DNA of 64,000 nucleotides from NCBI GenBank assembly GCA_019635355.1, contig JAHBZQ010000001.1, forward strand, positions 4,960,001-5,024,000. The letters run 5' to 3'. This document shows, one piece after another, positions 1-9,421 of this stretch. The stretch's first letter is position 1; every line of letters begins with the position of its first letter. A program made the translations under genes and the position numbers. The DNA is from Rhizobacter sp. (lineage in GTDB: Bacteria > Pseudomonadota > Gammaproteobacteria > Burkholderiales > Burkholderiaceae_C). Below the pieces are notes generated by a model, which saw only the letters and a program-made list of their open reading frames with translations, did no database searches and was not told where the DNA came from.

Positions 1-416
1 TTCCAGTTGATGTTGCGCAGCCACTTGTCGACATCGCCCTTGAGCACAGCGCGCAAGGCGTCCAGCACGCGGCCGACCCCGTGGCCTTGGCGAACCAGCT
101 TGAAACACACCTTGAATGCGTCGCCCAGGCCGGGGATGAAACCCACGAGGGTGATCAGAAGATCGACCCAAACCAGAGGATTTGCCGGGTTGGCCGATAG
201 CGCAATGATCCCGAGGATCAGGTCCCGCACGTCGAAGGCCTGCCCCAGCCCCGGCACGACACCGATGACGCCGGTGATGATGATGTGCGCTGGAGAGCTG
301 CCCTGGCCGGTCACCAGGTCCTTGAGCCACTTGCCGATGCCGTCATCGGCCTGCGAAAGCGCCTTGGCGGCGCGCCCTGCATTCGGGGCATTGATGGCGC
401 TCGTTGCTCCGCTCAC
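1..416 (-). CDS. T6SS cargo/toxin candidate downstream of vgrG (5' part only)
   Basis: A leftward frame open to the window edge, about 138 codons seen. The start is a GTG whose bases overlap the TGA of the upstream vgrG (GTGA, 4-nt overlap), so translation is probably coupled to the spike gene. The protein starts VSGATSAINAPNAGRAAKAL. It then has two hydrophobic stretches, each with a PGLG(Q/D)AF motif (VIGVVPGLGQAFDVRDLI and VGFIPGLGDAFKV), followed by an amphipathic segment. Such hydrophobic N-termini are common in polymorphic toxins carried on VgrG or PAAR tips. The toxic domain, if present, lies beyond base 1. Cargo status is inferred from position; the product family is not recognised. 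Confidence 0.6.
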   Translation of the reverse strand, partial: MSGATSAINAPNAGRAAKALSQADDGIGKWLKDLVTGQGSSPAHIIITGVIGVVPGLGQAFDVRDLILGIIALSANPANPLVWVDLLITLVGFIPGLGDAFKVCFKLVRQGHGVGRVLDALRAVLKGDVDKWLRNINW

Positions 417-3400
417 GCTTGTTCTCCCTCAGTGTGCTCATGGCGCTCCGCGTAGGTGGTCGGCTGGGCTGCCACGTCCTTGAGTTCTTGCTCTGTCAGG
501 TAGGCGTTGTAGTGGTGCTCGAAGTCGGGTGCGCTGCTGCCACCGAATTGCGGCACTTCGGCCGCCATGGCGGCGATCTCGTCGTTGAAGAAGTTCTCCT
601 TGAGGAACTCGTCTTCCTGAGCGAGATACTTCGCGATCACTGAGTTGGCCAGTTGGTCGTCCGAGGCGGTTTGACCGACCAAGGCATTGCTGCCGCGGTC
701 AACTCGCGCGAATGCCTGGCGAGTGTCTTCGCCGTAGGTGACGTCGTAGGTCCCCTTCGGCACGCCCTCGATGCGAGCGAACCCGCTTCCGTCCAGCTTG
801 CCGGTGCGGCTGGACCCATCCGCAAAGGTGACCTTGTAGTCGGCTCCGACAACCGGAGTCATGTCGCTGTATCGGTAGTCGAGTTCCACGAAGTGGGTCG
901 GCTTGCCTGCTTGACCGGTTGGAAGCGCGTTGAGATTGGCGCTGCCGCTCCCACCACCCGCCCAGCTGTGGCTGGCCGCCTTGACGATGAAGCTGCCCGG
1001 AGTTGCGAACTCGATGTTGGCCCCGTTCAGCACCACTTTGGAGTCGCCCCCCACGATCTCGATCCGCTCCTTCGCGGTGATCGTGATCTCGTCATTGACC
1101 GAGATCACCGTGATGTCCTTGTCAGCCAGCAGCTCCAGCGCATCGGTGTGTGCGCGCAGCGAGAGCTTGCCGTTGGCGGCTATTGCCTGCAGGTCACCGT
1201 CGTGCGTGTAGAGGCTCGTGGTCTCGCCTGAGACGAGGCTGGCGGTGTGCGCGGCAGCGGCGTGGATGTCGCCTTGGGCGATGAGTGTCGTGTCTTGCCC
1301 CGAGTAGCTCGCGATGCTGGCCGGGCTGCTCGTGATGGCGGCGCTGGGGGTGTCGAGCACGATGAAGGGCTTGGCGAACTGCGCCACCGGGTCGTTTGCG
1401 TCGCGGTTGGCGCCTTGGCGTTCGCTCGGGTGTTGCCCGCTCTTCTGGATGTCGATGGCCTCCAGCAGACCTTGCAGCGCGGCTTGTTCCTGGGTGTCGT
1501 GGCTCGTGAGGGCGAGTGCACCCTGGCCTTGTGCCGCCTGGCTGAGCGCTTGCCCAAGTTGCTGTGCGCTCTTGAGTTGGGCGACGGCCTCTTGCACGTC
1601 GAGCTGATTGCCTTGCGCACTGCCGTAGCTGCCAGCTCGCGCGGTGGTGCTCAGCAGCAGGCCCTGGCCTGCGCGCAGACTCGCCCAGCCGTCGGTGTGG
1701 GCGTAGAAGCCGGAGCCGAGCCAGGCGCCGCGTTGGCTGCTGCTAGAACTCTGGCTGATGATGTGGCCGAGGCTCAGCTCGCTCCACGGTGAGCCCGCGC
1801 TCTGGCTGGCCAGGCGCATGCGCAGCTGGCCGGTGGCGTCGTCGATCACCCACTGGTTGCTGCCGTCGTCGTCGAGCGTGCGGCTGTGCCAGCCCGAGAG
1901 GGTGCCCGGGTGGTTGGTGCCCGAGTCCACGCCTGCCGGCCAGGGCAGGGCGTCCTGTCCGTTGTGCAGCTGCCCGACGATGATCGGGCGGTCGAGGTCG
2001 CCTTCTAGAAAGTCGACCAGCACTTCGGTGCCCACGCGGGGAATGAAGAGCGCGCCCCAGTTGGCGCCGGCGCTGGGCTGTGAGACGCGGACCCACTGGC
2101 TGGCGGCCGCATCGCCCGGTGCGTGGCCGGTGTCGTCTTGGCCCGGGGTGATGGGGCCAGGCAAGCCACCTGCCAGAGGTGCTGAGCCACGTTGCCAGGG
2201 GAACTGCACGCGCACACGCAGGTCTCGCTCGGTGGTGACGGGCTGGTCGGCATGGCCGACGACGAGGGCGGTCTGCACGCCGGGCGCTTGCGGCTTGGCT
2301 CGTGCGGCGGGCACGAGGGTCGCTGCGGCCGGCGCTGCCTGGAAGTGCTGCTGGTAGCTGCCGGCGTCGAGGTCGGGGCGCTTGAGGAGCTGGGCCGCCT
2401 CGCTGCCGAGGTTGTTGGCCGCTTCGTGGTGAACCGCGAGCACGACGAACTGGCTGTCGCTTGCGCCCAGGGGATAGCGGCTGTGCTCGGTGAGTTGGAA
2501 GTTGGCGCCGGGGGTGAGGCGGCGCACGCCGCCGGTGCCGCTCAGCGTCTTGTAGGCGAGCTCGTGTCGGGCCAGGGCCAGCGCACTGCGCTGGTCGGCC
2601 AGCGGGCTGTGGGCCGATTCTTCGTCAGACTCGAACCGGCTGTGACGCCGCTCGCCGTGGCCGTGGTACTGCTCGAGTGCAGGTACCTCGCCTTGCGCGA
2701 GTGCGCTTTGCTGTTGAGCGGTCACGCCGGCGAGCTGGCGAGGGTCCCACGCGCCCAGCGTCACAGCGTTGGGTGCGAGCTGACGCGAGAGCGCGATGGC
2801 GGTGATGGTGTCTTCGACGAAGCCGCGCGTGCGCACGTCGGGCTTGCCGAAGCGCAGGGCGCCGAGATCGGGGCGTGCGGCGCTCGGGTCGCTGATGATG
2901 AGGCAGTGCTTGGCCGTCTTGGCTTCGCTGAGTGGGCGATCGTCGTCGCTGTGGTCGAGGCGCCAGTTCCAGCCCTCTTCGGCCAGCAGGCGCTGCACGA
3001 ACTCGGCGTCGCTCTCGCGGTACTGGGTGGTCGTGCCTCGGCGAGGGGCGGCCTCCAGCGCTTCGGGGCTCAGCTCGAGGCGGAAGTTGGCCTGGGGATA
3101 GGCCCGCAAGACGGTGGTGAGGATCTCGTCGGCGCGCTGGCCGAGGAACACGCGTGTGTCGTGGCGCAGGCCGAGGAAGTGGGTGAAGGCGACGAGCTGC
3201 AGCCGATAGCGAGCAAGGCCCCCGTCGGCGCCGAGCTGCGCGGCTTCGGCCACGTAGCCGTGCCAGGTGCGGTAGCGGCCGTCGGCGCACATCAGGCGCA
3301 GGCTCATCTGCTCACCGATCAGGGCTTTGAGAGACAGCTGGGCGCTGGTGCTCAGGCAATCGATTTCGGCGACCAGCGGGCTCAGCGTGGCGTGAGCTTG

Positions 3401-3580
3401 GCCGAGGCCGCTCACGTCTTCGTGCCAGCGCGCGCGCTCGACCACAAGCGTGGCGCTCGGCAAAGCGGTCTCGATCTGCAGCAGCCGCTTCTGCTGGCCG
3501 ATCGTCAGCAAGGTCATCAGGCGACTCAAGCCTTCGGACATCGCCGAAGTCAGCGCCGAAGTCATGGTGCTCGGGTTCAT
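413..3580 (-). CDS. vgrG: VgrG/TssI spike protein with C-terminal extension
   Basis: 1055 aa. The chosen ATG (MNPSTMTSALTSAMSEG) has an AGGGAGAG ribosome site just upstream; an in-frame start 17 codons earlier lacks one. The N-terminal half is the gp27-like VgrG core (AELGADGG.LARYRL region, the YRESDAEFVQRLLAEEGWNW motif), then the gp5/OB needle (QWVRVSQPSAGANWGALFIPR) and a DUF2345 beta-helix. About 150 extra residues follow, including a transthyretin/carboxypeptidase-regulatory-like unit (VTFADGSSRTGKLDGSGFAR). This tail is the usual place for an adaptor that holds cargo, and the presumed cargo gene overlaps the stop codon. It forms the T6SS tip with Hcp. Confidence 0.93.
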   Translation of the reverse strand: MNPSTMTSALTSAMSEGLSRLMTLLTIGQQKRLLQIETALPSATLVVERARWHEDVSGLGQAHATLSPLVAEIDCLSTSAQLSLKALIGEQMSLRLMCADGRYRTWHGYVAEAAQLGADGGLARYRLQLVAFTHFLGLRHDTRVFLGQRADEILTTVLRAYPQANFRLELSPEALEAAPRRGTTTQYRESDAEFVQRLLAEEGWNWRLDHSDDDRPLSEAKTAKHCLIISDPSAARPDLGALRFGKPDVRTRGFVEDTITAIALSRQLAPNAVTLGAWDPRQLAGVTAQQQSALAQGEVPALEQYHGHGERRHSRFESDEESAHSPLADQRSALALARHELAYKTLSGTGGVRRLTPGANFQLTEHSRYPLGASDSQFVVLAVHHEAANNLGSEAAQLLKRPDLDAGSYQQHFQAAPAAATLVPAARAKPQAPGVQTALVVGHADQPVTTERDLRVRVQFPWQRGSAPLAGGLPGPITPGQDDTGHAPGDAAASQWVRVSQPSAGANWGALFIPRVGTEVLVDFLEGDLDRPIIVGQLHNGQDALPWPAGVDSGTNHPGTLSGWHSRTLDDDGSNQWVIDDATGQLRMRLASQSAGSPWSELSLGHIISQSSSSSQRGAWLGSGFYAHTDGWASLRAGQGLLLSTTARAGSYGSAQGNQLDVQEAVAQLKSAQQLGQALSQAAQGQGALALTSHDTQEQAALQGLLEAIDIQKSGQHPSERQGANRDANDPVAQFAKPFIVLDTPSAAITSSPASIASYSGQDTTLIAQGDIHAAAAHTASLVSGETTSLYTHDGDLQAIAANGKLSLRAHTDALELLADKDITVISVNDEITITAKERIEIVGGDSKVVLNGANIEFATPGSFIVKAASHSWAGGGSGSANLNALPTGQAGKPTHFVELDYRYSDMTPVVGADYKVTFADGSSRTGKLDGSGFARIEGVPKGTYDVTYGEDTRQAFARVDRGSNALVGQTASDDQLANSVIAKYLAQEDEFLKENFFNDEIAAMAAEVPQFGGSSAPDFEHHYNAYLTEQELKDVAAQPTTYAERHEHTEGEQA

Positions 3581-3659
3581 TCTTGTGCTCTCCCTGTCTT
3601 CTGTGCGGCAGACGTTCTGCGGTCTGCGCACGGCGTGCCGCGCGGTGCGTCTTATGTCG

Positions 3660-4451
3660 TCATGGCAGCGTGATCGTCACGTGTGCGGCTTGTGGCGCGA
3701 GTTTCACGACTTCCTGGTAGGCCGCGAGGTCGCGTTCGGTGCTGCGGCCGAGCTGCCAGCGCATCGCGGTGAAGGCAAGCACGCCCAGCAGCGCGAACAC
3801 CGAGCCGATCACCCACAGCGGCACTTCGTTCTTCAGCCGGTTGCGCACCTGATCGGGTGGCGCCCAATGCGGCGCAAACGCCGCACGTGAGCCTTTGAGG
3901 TGGGCGATCTCATCACCCAGCCGCGCGGTCAGGTAGTTGAGCTTCTCGCTGCCTTCGATCAGGTACTTGCCCTGGAAGCCCATCAGCAGGCACATGTGAA
4001 AGACCTCGAGGATCTGCACGCGTGACGCACCTTCGCGCCGCAGGGCTTCCAGCTTGGCGAAGAACTGCTCGCCCGCGAGTTGCTCGCCAAAAAACTGAAG
4101 CTGCAGCGGCTGGCGCTGCCACGCGTCGCGCACCTTGAACTGCGACATGAGGATGGCTTCATCGACCGTCGCGCAGAAGGCGTACTTGCACAGGTGCACG
4201 TCTTCCGCCGAGCTGCCGAGCTTGGTGGCGCCGCGCTCCAGGCCTGTGAGGAATTCCTTGATGTGCGAGCGGAAGGCATCCGCGTCGCTCGGGCCCTGCT
4301 TGGCGCGCAACAGGAAGAGCAGGTAGAACCCGTCGTACATCAGGTCCAGCAGCGTGCGGGCTTCGCGTGGCGTGCTGCCGCTGGTGGGTGAGAGGCCGGG
4401 CATCGTGGCCCCGCCGAACAACGACGGCGGCTGGGTGGCTTGTGCGTTCAT
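3660..4451 (-). CDS. tssL: TssL/DotU inner-membrane T6SS protein
   Basis: 263 aa, IcmH/DotU family. The cytoplasmic N-terminal domain shows the family pattern (LLDLMYDGFYLLFLLRAKQG, KYAFCATVDEAILMS, LLMGFQGKYLIEGSEKLNYL). A single C-terminal membrane helix lies at about residues 211-230, with a short periplasmic tail and no OmpA-type peptidoglycan-binding domain. TssL joins TssJ and TssM in the membrane complex. Its ATG overlaps the tssK stop by 4 nt, so the pair is translationally coupled; vgrG starts 79 bp downstream. Confidence 0.94.
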   Translation of the reverse strand: MNAQATQPPSLFGGATMPGLSPTSGSTPREARTLLDLMYDGFYLLFLLRAKQGPSDADAFRSHIKEFLTGLERGATKLGSSAEDVHLCKYAFCATVDEAILMSQFKVRDAWQRQPLQLQFFGEQLAGEQFFAKLEALRREGASRVQILEVFHMCLLMGFQGKYLIEGSEKLNYLTARLGDEIAHLKGSRAAFAPHWAPPDQVRNRLKNEVPLWVIGSVFALLGVLAFTAMRWQLGRSTERDLAAYQEVVKLAPQAAHVTITLP

Positions 4452-5797
4452 GCGTTGATGGCGATGAGTTCGATTTTGATGTCGGCAATGCCGGCCGGGA
4501 CGTAGATCGACACGGCCTGCGCTTGCATCATGCGTTCATAGAGAGCGCCCCGCGGCTCGAGCGCGAAGTAGTAGGCACCGGGGCGCACGGGGATCGCGGC
4601 CGGCACCTGCACCGAGTGAGACAGCGGCACGCCCGGCAAGGCCGAGAGCACGAGCTTCTCGACGTCTTCCGGCGCACCGATCTTGAAGCGAAGCGGCACC
4701 GCGTCGACCAGCTCGGCGGGTGGCATGGAGGCGCTCACGCCGAGGTAGAGGTTGGTCGCGCCGGTGATCTGCTGTGCATCGAGGCGGCCCTGGTGGAACG
4801 ACGGCCGCACTTCCGAGAGCGAGATGCCGAAGTAGCGCGTGGAGATCACCGTTTCGAGCAACTCGCGGATGATGTGGTCGAGGCGGAAGAACGCGGGGCC
4901 TGGGTTGGCGTGGTCGTAGGCGGGCAGGTCGGCCAGCGTGAAGCCTTTCGAGAAGGTCATCAGCGCACCGGCCAGTTCGAGCAAGCGCTGGAAGAGGCGC
5001 TCCGGGTGCAGGCCCGGGTGGCGCATCAGGTGAGCCAGCGAGGCGTAGGCGCCGCTTGCGGTGTGCAGCAGCCAGAACGACGCGACGTCACCGGAACGGA
5101 ATTCGATGATGTTCTTGGAAGGCTCGCGGTGAAAACCGTACAGCGCGTCGACCTTGGCCTGTAGCACATCGAGCAGACGGCGCAGGTAGAGGAACACGAC
5201 AGGCGACGCCTGGATGGTGAGCGAGGGTGGCACGTAGCGCGGGTCGAGCTCGAAGCCGCCGGTGGCGTTGCGCCGCACGCGAAGCACCGGCATCGTCACG
5301 AGACGGCCACGCGGGTCATGTTCGGCGATCAGCTTCACCGATTTGCCGAGCAGGCTCAGCTGCGCGGCTGCTGCGTCGGTGTACTGGTCTTCCACGTCCT
5401 TCTGGACCTGGTAGTAGCGCGCAGCAGTGTCGGCTTCGTCGCGCGTGGAGGCGAAGTTGCTGCCGTTGGTGCGCAGCGGGGCCGCGGCCACGTGCAGCAC
5501 CACTTCATTGCCTTGCGCGAATGCGGTGTCGAGTGCGAGTGGCTCCGGAAGTTCGTCTTCTGCTGGCGCGTTGTAGAACTCGCCGTCGGGCAGCACCATC
5601 TGCAGCTCGGTGAGGCGCAAGCGGCCGGCCTGCAAGGCATCGGTGTCGACCTTGATGCTGCGCACGCCCCAGGCGTAAGGGTGGAGGCCGCGCACCGCTT
5701 GCGCGAGGCGCCACTCGTGATAGGCGTCCTGCTGCTGGAAGTGCTGAGGCCGCAAGAAGAGGCCTTCGCCCCACAGGACTTTGGGAGTCGGAATCAA
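4448..5797 (-). CDS. tssK: TssK baseplate-to-membrane connector
   Basis: 449 aa, ImpJ/VasE family, usual length. The family N-terminus is clear (KVLWGEGLFLRPQHFQQQD), as are SFHQGRLDAQQITGATNLYL and a C-terminal EPRGALYERMMQAQ block. The start is a TTG, supported by GGAAGGT upstream and by the N-terminal family motif beginning immediately after it. TssK trimers link the TssEFG baseplate to TssL/TssM. It sits between tssJ (23-bp gap) and tssL (4-nt overlap) in the leftward arm. Confidence 0.95.
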   Translation of the reverse strand: MIPTPKVLWGEGLFLRPQHFQQQDAYHEWRLAQAVRGLHPYAWGVRSIKVDTDALQAGRLRLTELQMVLPDGEFYNAPAEDELPEPLALDTAFAQGNEVVLHVAAAPLRTNGSNFASTRDEADTAARYYQVQKDVEDQYTDAAAAQLSLLGKSVKLIAEHDPRGRLVTMPVLRVRRNATGGFELDPRYVPPSLTIQASPVVFLYLRRLLDVLQAKVDALYGFHREPSKNIIEFRSGDVASFWLLHTASGAYASLAHLMRHPGLHPERLFQRLLELAGALMTFSKGFTLADLPAYDHANPGPAFFRLDHIIRELLETVISTRYFGISLSEVRPSFHQGRLDAQQITGATNLYLGVSASMPPAELVDAVPLRFKIGAPEDVEKLVLSALPGVPLSHSVQVPAAIPVRPGAYYFALEPRGALYERMMQAQAVSIYVPAGIADIKIELIAINA

Positions 5798-5820
5798 GTT
5801 CTACCTTCCGGGCGTGTCAT

Positions 5821-6486
5821 TCAGTTGAGGGCGCACATCGAGGTGCTGAGCTTCAAGGCGCTGGTGGGCACTCCGATGGGCTGGCCGTTGGCCACGCTCA
5901 GTGCGCATGCGTGGGCGCCGAGCACGAGTCCATCGCCGAGCTGCACGTTCTCGAGTTCGAAGGCGTAGCGCCAGCGCTGCGGTGCCGGTGCGCGGAAGAG
6001 CGCGACCACGCCCACGTGTGTGGCCTCGCGTGCCCAGCGCTCGCTGATGCGTTGCTGCTGGCCTGGCAGGAGCACGAGTTCGCGGCTCTCGATCAGCTCA
6101 TCGCCAAGTGTGTCTTTTTCCAGCTTGTTGTTACCGAAGGTTTCTTGGGGGGCGTTGAGGAACGCTGTGGGGCCTCGCAGTTTGTAGACGCGCACCACCA
6201 GCGAGAGCGAGCGGCCTGCGGTGTCGACGTTGAGAGAGTCGCTCGCCGCGAGCTTGAGTGTCATCGGCCGAGCCGGCTTTGCGGCCTCGGGCAACTCGGG
6301 TGCTTTGGGCACTTCCGGCTTCTTGAAGCCGATGGTCTCGAGCGCCTTTTCTCCCATGTTGCCGAGCCCTTCGCCGAACTTCTGAGCGCCACCTTGAACG
6401 GTCTCGCAACCTGACAGCGCTATCGCTGCGAAGAGCAACATCACATGCGTGAGATGTCGGTGCCGTGATGGGTCTCGCGTGATCAT
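5821..6486 (-). CDS. tssJ: TssJ outer-membrane lipoprotein
   Basis: About 221 aa from the ATG giving MITRDPSRHRHLTHVML. A lipobox LSGC places the acylated Cys at residue 27. The C-terminal domain has TssJ features (LVVRVYKLRGPTAFLNAPQETF, SRELVLLPGQQQRI, THVGVVALFRAPAPQRWR). Between lipobox and domain is an unusual linker, EVPKAPELPEAAKPARP, rich in Pro and Ala. It anchors the TssLM complex to the outer membrane. The start is uncertain: no good ribosome site is seen, and an ATG at residue 16 would leave too short a signal peptide. It is the first gene of the leftward arm. Confidence 0.9.
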   Translation of the reverse strand: MITRDPSRHRHLTHVMLLFAAIALSGCETVQGGAQKFGEGLGNMGEKALETIGFKKPEVPKAPELPEAAKPARPMTLKLAASDSLNVDTAGRSLSLVVRVYKLRGPTAFLNAPQETFGNNKLEKDTLGDELIESRELVLLPGQQQRISERWAREATHVGVVALFRAPAPQRWRYAFELENVQLGDGLVLGAHACALSVANGQPIGVPTSALKLSTSMCALN

Positions 6487-6718
6487 GTGTAGGTCGTCGC
6501 AATGCTGCGAGCGGCGCAGTTTAAGGGCGCGTACATGCAGTTGCGCATGCCGCCCCTCAAGAGAGGGATGGCCCGTCAACATCGATGCGGTAACACTGCG
6601 TAAGCCTTGCGGACATTGCGAATTTTTGCGATTTAATTCGCGCCAGCAGAAGCTGGGCACACACCACCTAACGCCAAGCACACTCGCATCGCGAGTGATC
6701 AAGGGAGTAGTTTTCCAA
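6487..6718. promoter_or_regulatory. Divergent promoter region of the two T6SS arms
   Basis: 232 bp between tssJ (left) and the TPR lipoprotein gene (right), with an AT-rich core unlike the flanking genes. It holds an inverted repeat GCGAATT-N10-AATTCGC (6618-6641) that could be an operator. A ribosome site AAGGGAG (6701-6707) precedes the rightward ATG. I see no sigma-54 consensus here. Both T6SS arms must start in or near this region. Confidence 0.55.
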
Positions 6719-7360
6719 ATGTTCTCTGACAGTCGCCTTCAGCGGCCGTTGATGGCCTGTGCCTTTGCAGGCAGCCTCATCTTCCTCGGTGCTTGCGGCA
6801 GCACACCGGCGCCTGTGAAGGCGGTGCTCCCGCCCGGCTATGCAGACCTGATGGCCTCTGCAGAAGAGGCGCACCGCAAGGGCGGTGTGGTGGAAGCGAT
6901 GGGCTTCTACGAGAAGGCTGCCAAGGCCGACCCCTCCAAGAAGCAGCCATGGGTGCGCATCGCCCAAGCACAGTTCGATGCTCGCAACTACGGCTCTGCC
7001 ATTACTGCGTCGCAAGAAGTCCTGCTGCGCGACACCAGCGACGTGACGGCCAAGAGCATCATGGCCGTGAGCGGCCTGCGTGTGTCGGCCTATGCGCTCG
7101 ATCAACTGCGCATGGCCAATGCGGTGGGTGGCAACACCCGCGAAGAGGCCCAGGCGCTCGCACGCATCATGCGCGACTCGCTCGGCGAATCGATTCTTCC
7201 GCCGGCGCCACCCGTGGCGGCAACTGCGCCAGAGAAACCCGCTGCTGCACGCCCTGCAAACGTCGCCACACCGCCGGCACGGCGCGCGCCTGTGGCGGCT
7301 CCCATGCCTGCGGCTGCACCTGAACCCAAACGCAACCCGTTCGACGCCCTCAAGGGTTGA
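6719..7360 (+). CDS. T6SS-associated TPR-like lipoprotein
   Basis: 213 aa. The start at MFSDSRLQRPL has AAGGGAG upstream. A signal peptide ends in lipobox LGAC (Cys26). The middle is helical and TPR-like (DLMASAEEAHRKGGVVEAMG, VRIAQAQFDARNYGSAI). The last 50 residues are Ala/Pro-rich and probably extended through the periplasm. It is first in the rightward arm, 30 bp before tssB. Similar lipoprotein-TPR genes precede tssB in other Burkholderiales T6SS loci; the exact role is not established and I assign no tss letter. Confidence 0.75.
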   Translation: MFSDSRLQRPLMACAFAGSLIFLGACGSTPAPVKAVLPPGYADLMASAEEAHRKGGVVEAMGFYEKAAKADPSKKQPWVRIAQAQFDARNYGSAITASQEVLLRDTSDVTAKSIMAVSGLRVSAYALDQLRMANAVGGNTREEAQALARIMRDSLGESILPPAPPVAATAPEKPAAARPANVATPPARRAPVAAPMPAAAPEPKRNPFDALKG

Positions 7361-7390
7361 GAACCCGGCGACCCATTTCGAGAGGACAAC

Positions 7391-7906
7391 ATGGCCAAGA
7401 AAGACAGTGTTCAAAAGCGTCTTGAACGCATTCGCCCCCCGCGGGTCCAGCTCTCCTACGACGTCGAGATCGGCGATGCGATCGAGAGCAAGGAACTTCC
7501 CTTCGTGATGGGCGTGCTCGGCGACTTCACCGGCCAGCAAGACCCCGACAAGCCGCTGCCCAAGCTGCGCGACCGCAAGTTCGTGAATGTCGACCTCGAC
7601 AACTTCGACGAAGTGATGGAAGGCATGGCCCCCAAGGCCAGCTACCGCGTGAAGAACCGCCTGAGCCCCGAGGGTGGCGAGTTCGCCGTCAACCTCGACT
7701 TCAAGGCCCTCGACGACTTCTCGCCCGAGGCCGTGGTGCAGCAAGTGGAGCCGCTGCGCAAGCTGCTCGAAGCGCGCACCAAGCTCTCGGACCTGCGCAA
7801 CAAGCTCGCAGGCAACGACAAACTTGAAGACGTGCTGAGCGATGTGCTCAGCAACACCGAGAAGCTCAAGCAGCTCGGTCAGGAAGCCGGCAAGGATCAG
7901 GAGTAA
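7391..7906 (+). CDS. tssB: TssB sheath small subunit
   Basis: 171 aa, VipA/ImpB family, full length. The family motifs QKRLERIRPPRVQLSYDVEI, LPFVMGVLGDFTGQ and RKFVNVDLDNFDEVM are visible. It pairs with TssC to form the contractile sheath around the Hcp tube. AGAGGA lies upstream of the ATG, and tssC starts 3 bp after the stop, the invariant tssB-tssC order. Confidence 0.97.
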   Translation: MAKKDSVQKRLERIRPPRVQLSYDVEIGDAIESKELPFVMGVLGDFTGQQDPDKPLPKLRDRKFVNVDLDNFDEVMEGMAPKASYRVKNRLSPEGGEFAVNLDFKALDDFSPEAVVQQVEPLRKLLEARTKLSDLRNKLAGNDKLEDVLSDVLSNTEKLKQLGQEAGKDQE

Positions 7907-7909
7907 GCC

Positions 7910-9397
7910 ATGAGCGCAGCAGCACAACAAGCCCAGGCGCAGGCCGCGGTCGCCGATGCACCCGGGCTGCTCGACGAGATCGTTTCGCAGAGCAAGGTGG
8001 CCAAGACGAGCACAGAGCACACCCGCGCGAAAGACATCATCGGCGAGCTCGTCAAGGAAGTGCTGCAAGGCACGGTGGTGGTCTCGGAGAACCTCTCTGC
8101 CACACTCGATGCCCGCGTGGCCGAGCTCGACCAGCTCATCTCGGCCCAGCTCAGCGAGGTGATGCACGCCGCCGAGTTCCAGAAGCTCGAATCCTCGTGG
8201 CGCGGCCTGCACTACATGTGCAAGCACACCAGCACCGGTGAGCAGATCAAGATCAAGGTGCTGAACGCCACCAAGAAGGAGCTGGTGCGTGACTTCAAGA
8301 CCGCGATCGACTTCGACCAGAGCGCGCTCTTCAAGAAGGTCTATGAAGAAGAATTCGGCACCTTCGGTGGCTCACCGTTCGGCGCACTGATCGGCGACTT
8401 CGACATCGGCCGCCAAGCCGAAGACATGTATTTCACCGAGCAGATGGCCCACGTGGCGGCTGCTGCACATGCGCCGTTCATCTCGGCCGCCTCGCCCGAG
8501 CTGTTCGGCCTCGAGACCTATACCGATCTCGGCAAGCCGCGCGACCTCGCGAAGGTGTTCGACACCGTCGAATACGCCAAGTGGAAGTCCTTCCGCGAGT
8601 CCGAAGACTCCCGCTACGTGGCGCTCACGCTGCCGCGCTTCCTCGGCCGCCTGCCGTTCAACCCGAAGGATGGCCTCACAACCGAAGGCTTCAACTTCGT
8701 GGAAGACGTGACCGGCGCCGACCACAGCCGCTACCTCTGGATCAACACCGCCTACGCCTTCGGTGCGCGCCTCACGGCGGCGTTCGAAACCTACGGCTGG
8801 TGCGCAGCGATCCGCGGCGTCGAAGGTGGTGGCCTGGTGGAAGACCTGCCGACCCACACCTTCAAGACCGACGAAGGCGAAGTGGCCCTCAAGTGCCCCA
8901 CCGAGATCTCGATCACCGATCGCCGCGAGAAGGAGCTGAGCGATCTCGGTTTCATCCCGCTGGTGCACTGCAAGAACACCGACTACGCAGCGTTCTTCGG
9001 CGCCCAGTCGGCGCAGAAGCCGAAGAAGTACGACAGCCCCGCTGCCAACGCGAACTCGGTGTTGTCGGCCCAGCTGCAGTACATGTTCTCGGTGTGCCGC
9101 ATTGCGCACTACCTGAAGGCCATGATGCGCGACAAGATCGGCAGCTTCGCCTCGGCTGACAACGTCGAGATCTTCCTGAACAAGTGGATCCAGCAATACA
9201 TCACGACCGACGACATGGCAACGCCGGACGTGAAAGCCCAATTTCCGCTGCGCGAAGCGCGTGTGGAGGTGTCGGAGGTCCCGGGCAAGCCCGGCACCTA
9301 TCGCGCCGTGTCGTTCATTCGTCCGCACTTCCAGTTGGACGAATTGACAGTGTCCCTGCGCTTGGTTGCGGAGCTTCCGCAATCGGCCAAGGGTTGA
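7910..9397 (+). CDS. tssC: TssC sheath large subunit
   Basis: 495 aa, VipB/ImpC family, full length. Diagnostic blocks include WRGLHYMCKHTSTGEQIKIK, FGALIGDFDI, ALTLPRFLGRLPF and the C-terminal AQFPLREARVEVSEVPGKPG. It is the major sheath protomer with TssB and the substrate of ClpV recycling. A CAGGAG site lies upstream. hcp follows after 24 bp. Confidence 0.97.
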   Translation: MSAAAQQAQAQAAVADAPGLLDEIVSQSKVAKTSTEHTRAKDIIGELVKEVLQGTVVVSENLSATLDARVAELDQLISAQLSEVMHAAEFQKLESSWRGLHYMCKHTSTGEQIKIKVLNATKKELVRDFKTAIDFDQSALFKKVYEEEFGTFGGSPFGALIGDFDIGRQAEDMYFTEQMAHVAAAAHAPFISAASPELFGLETYTDLGKPRDLAKVFDTVEYAKWKSFRESEDSRYVALTLPRFLGRLPFNPKDGLTTEGFNFVEDVTGADHSRYLWINTAYAFGARLTAAFETYGWCAAIRGVEGGGLVEDLPTHTFKTDEGEVALKCPTEISITDRREKELSDLGFIPLVHCKNTDYAAFFGAQSAQKPKKYDSPAANANSVLSAQLQYMFSVCRIAHYLKAMMRDKIGSFASADNVEIFLNKWIQQYITTDDMATPDVKAQFPLREARVEVSEVPGKPGTYRAVSFIRPHFQLDELTVSLRLVAELPQSAKG

Positions 9398-9421
9398 TCA
9401 TCTAAAAGGAGCGGATAAGAA

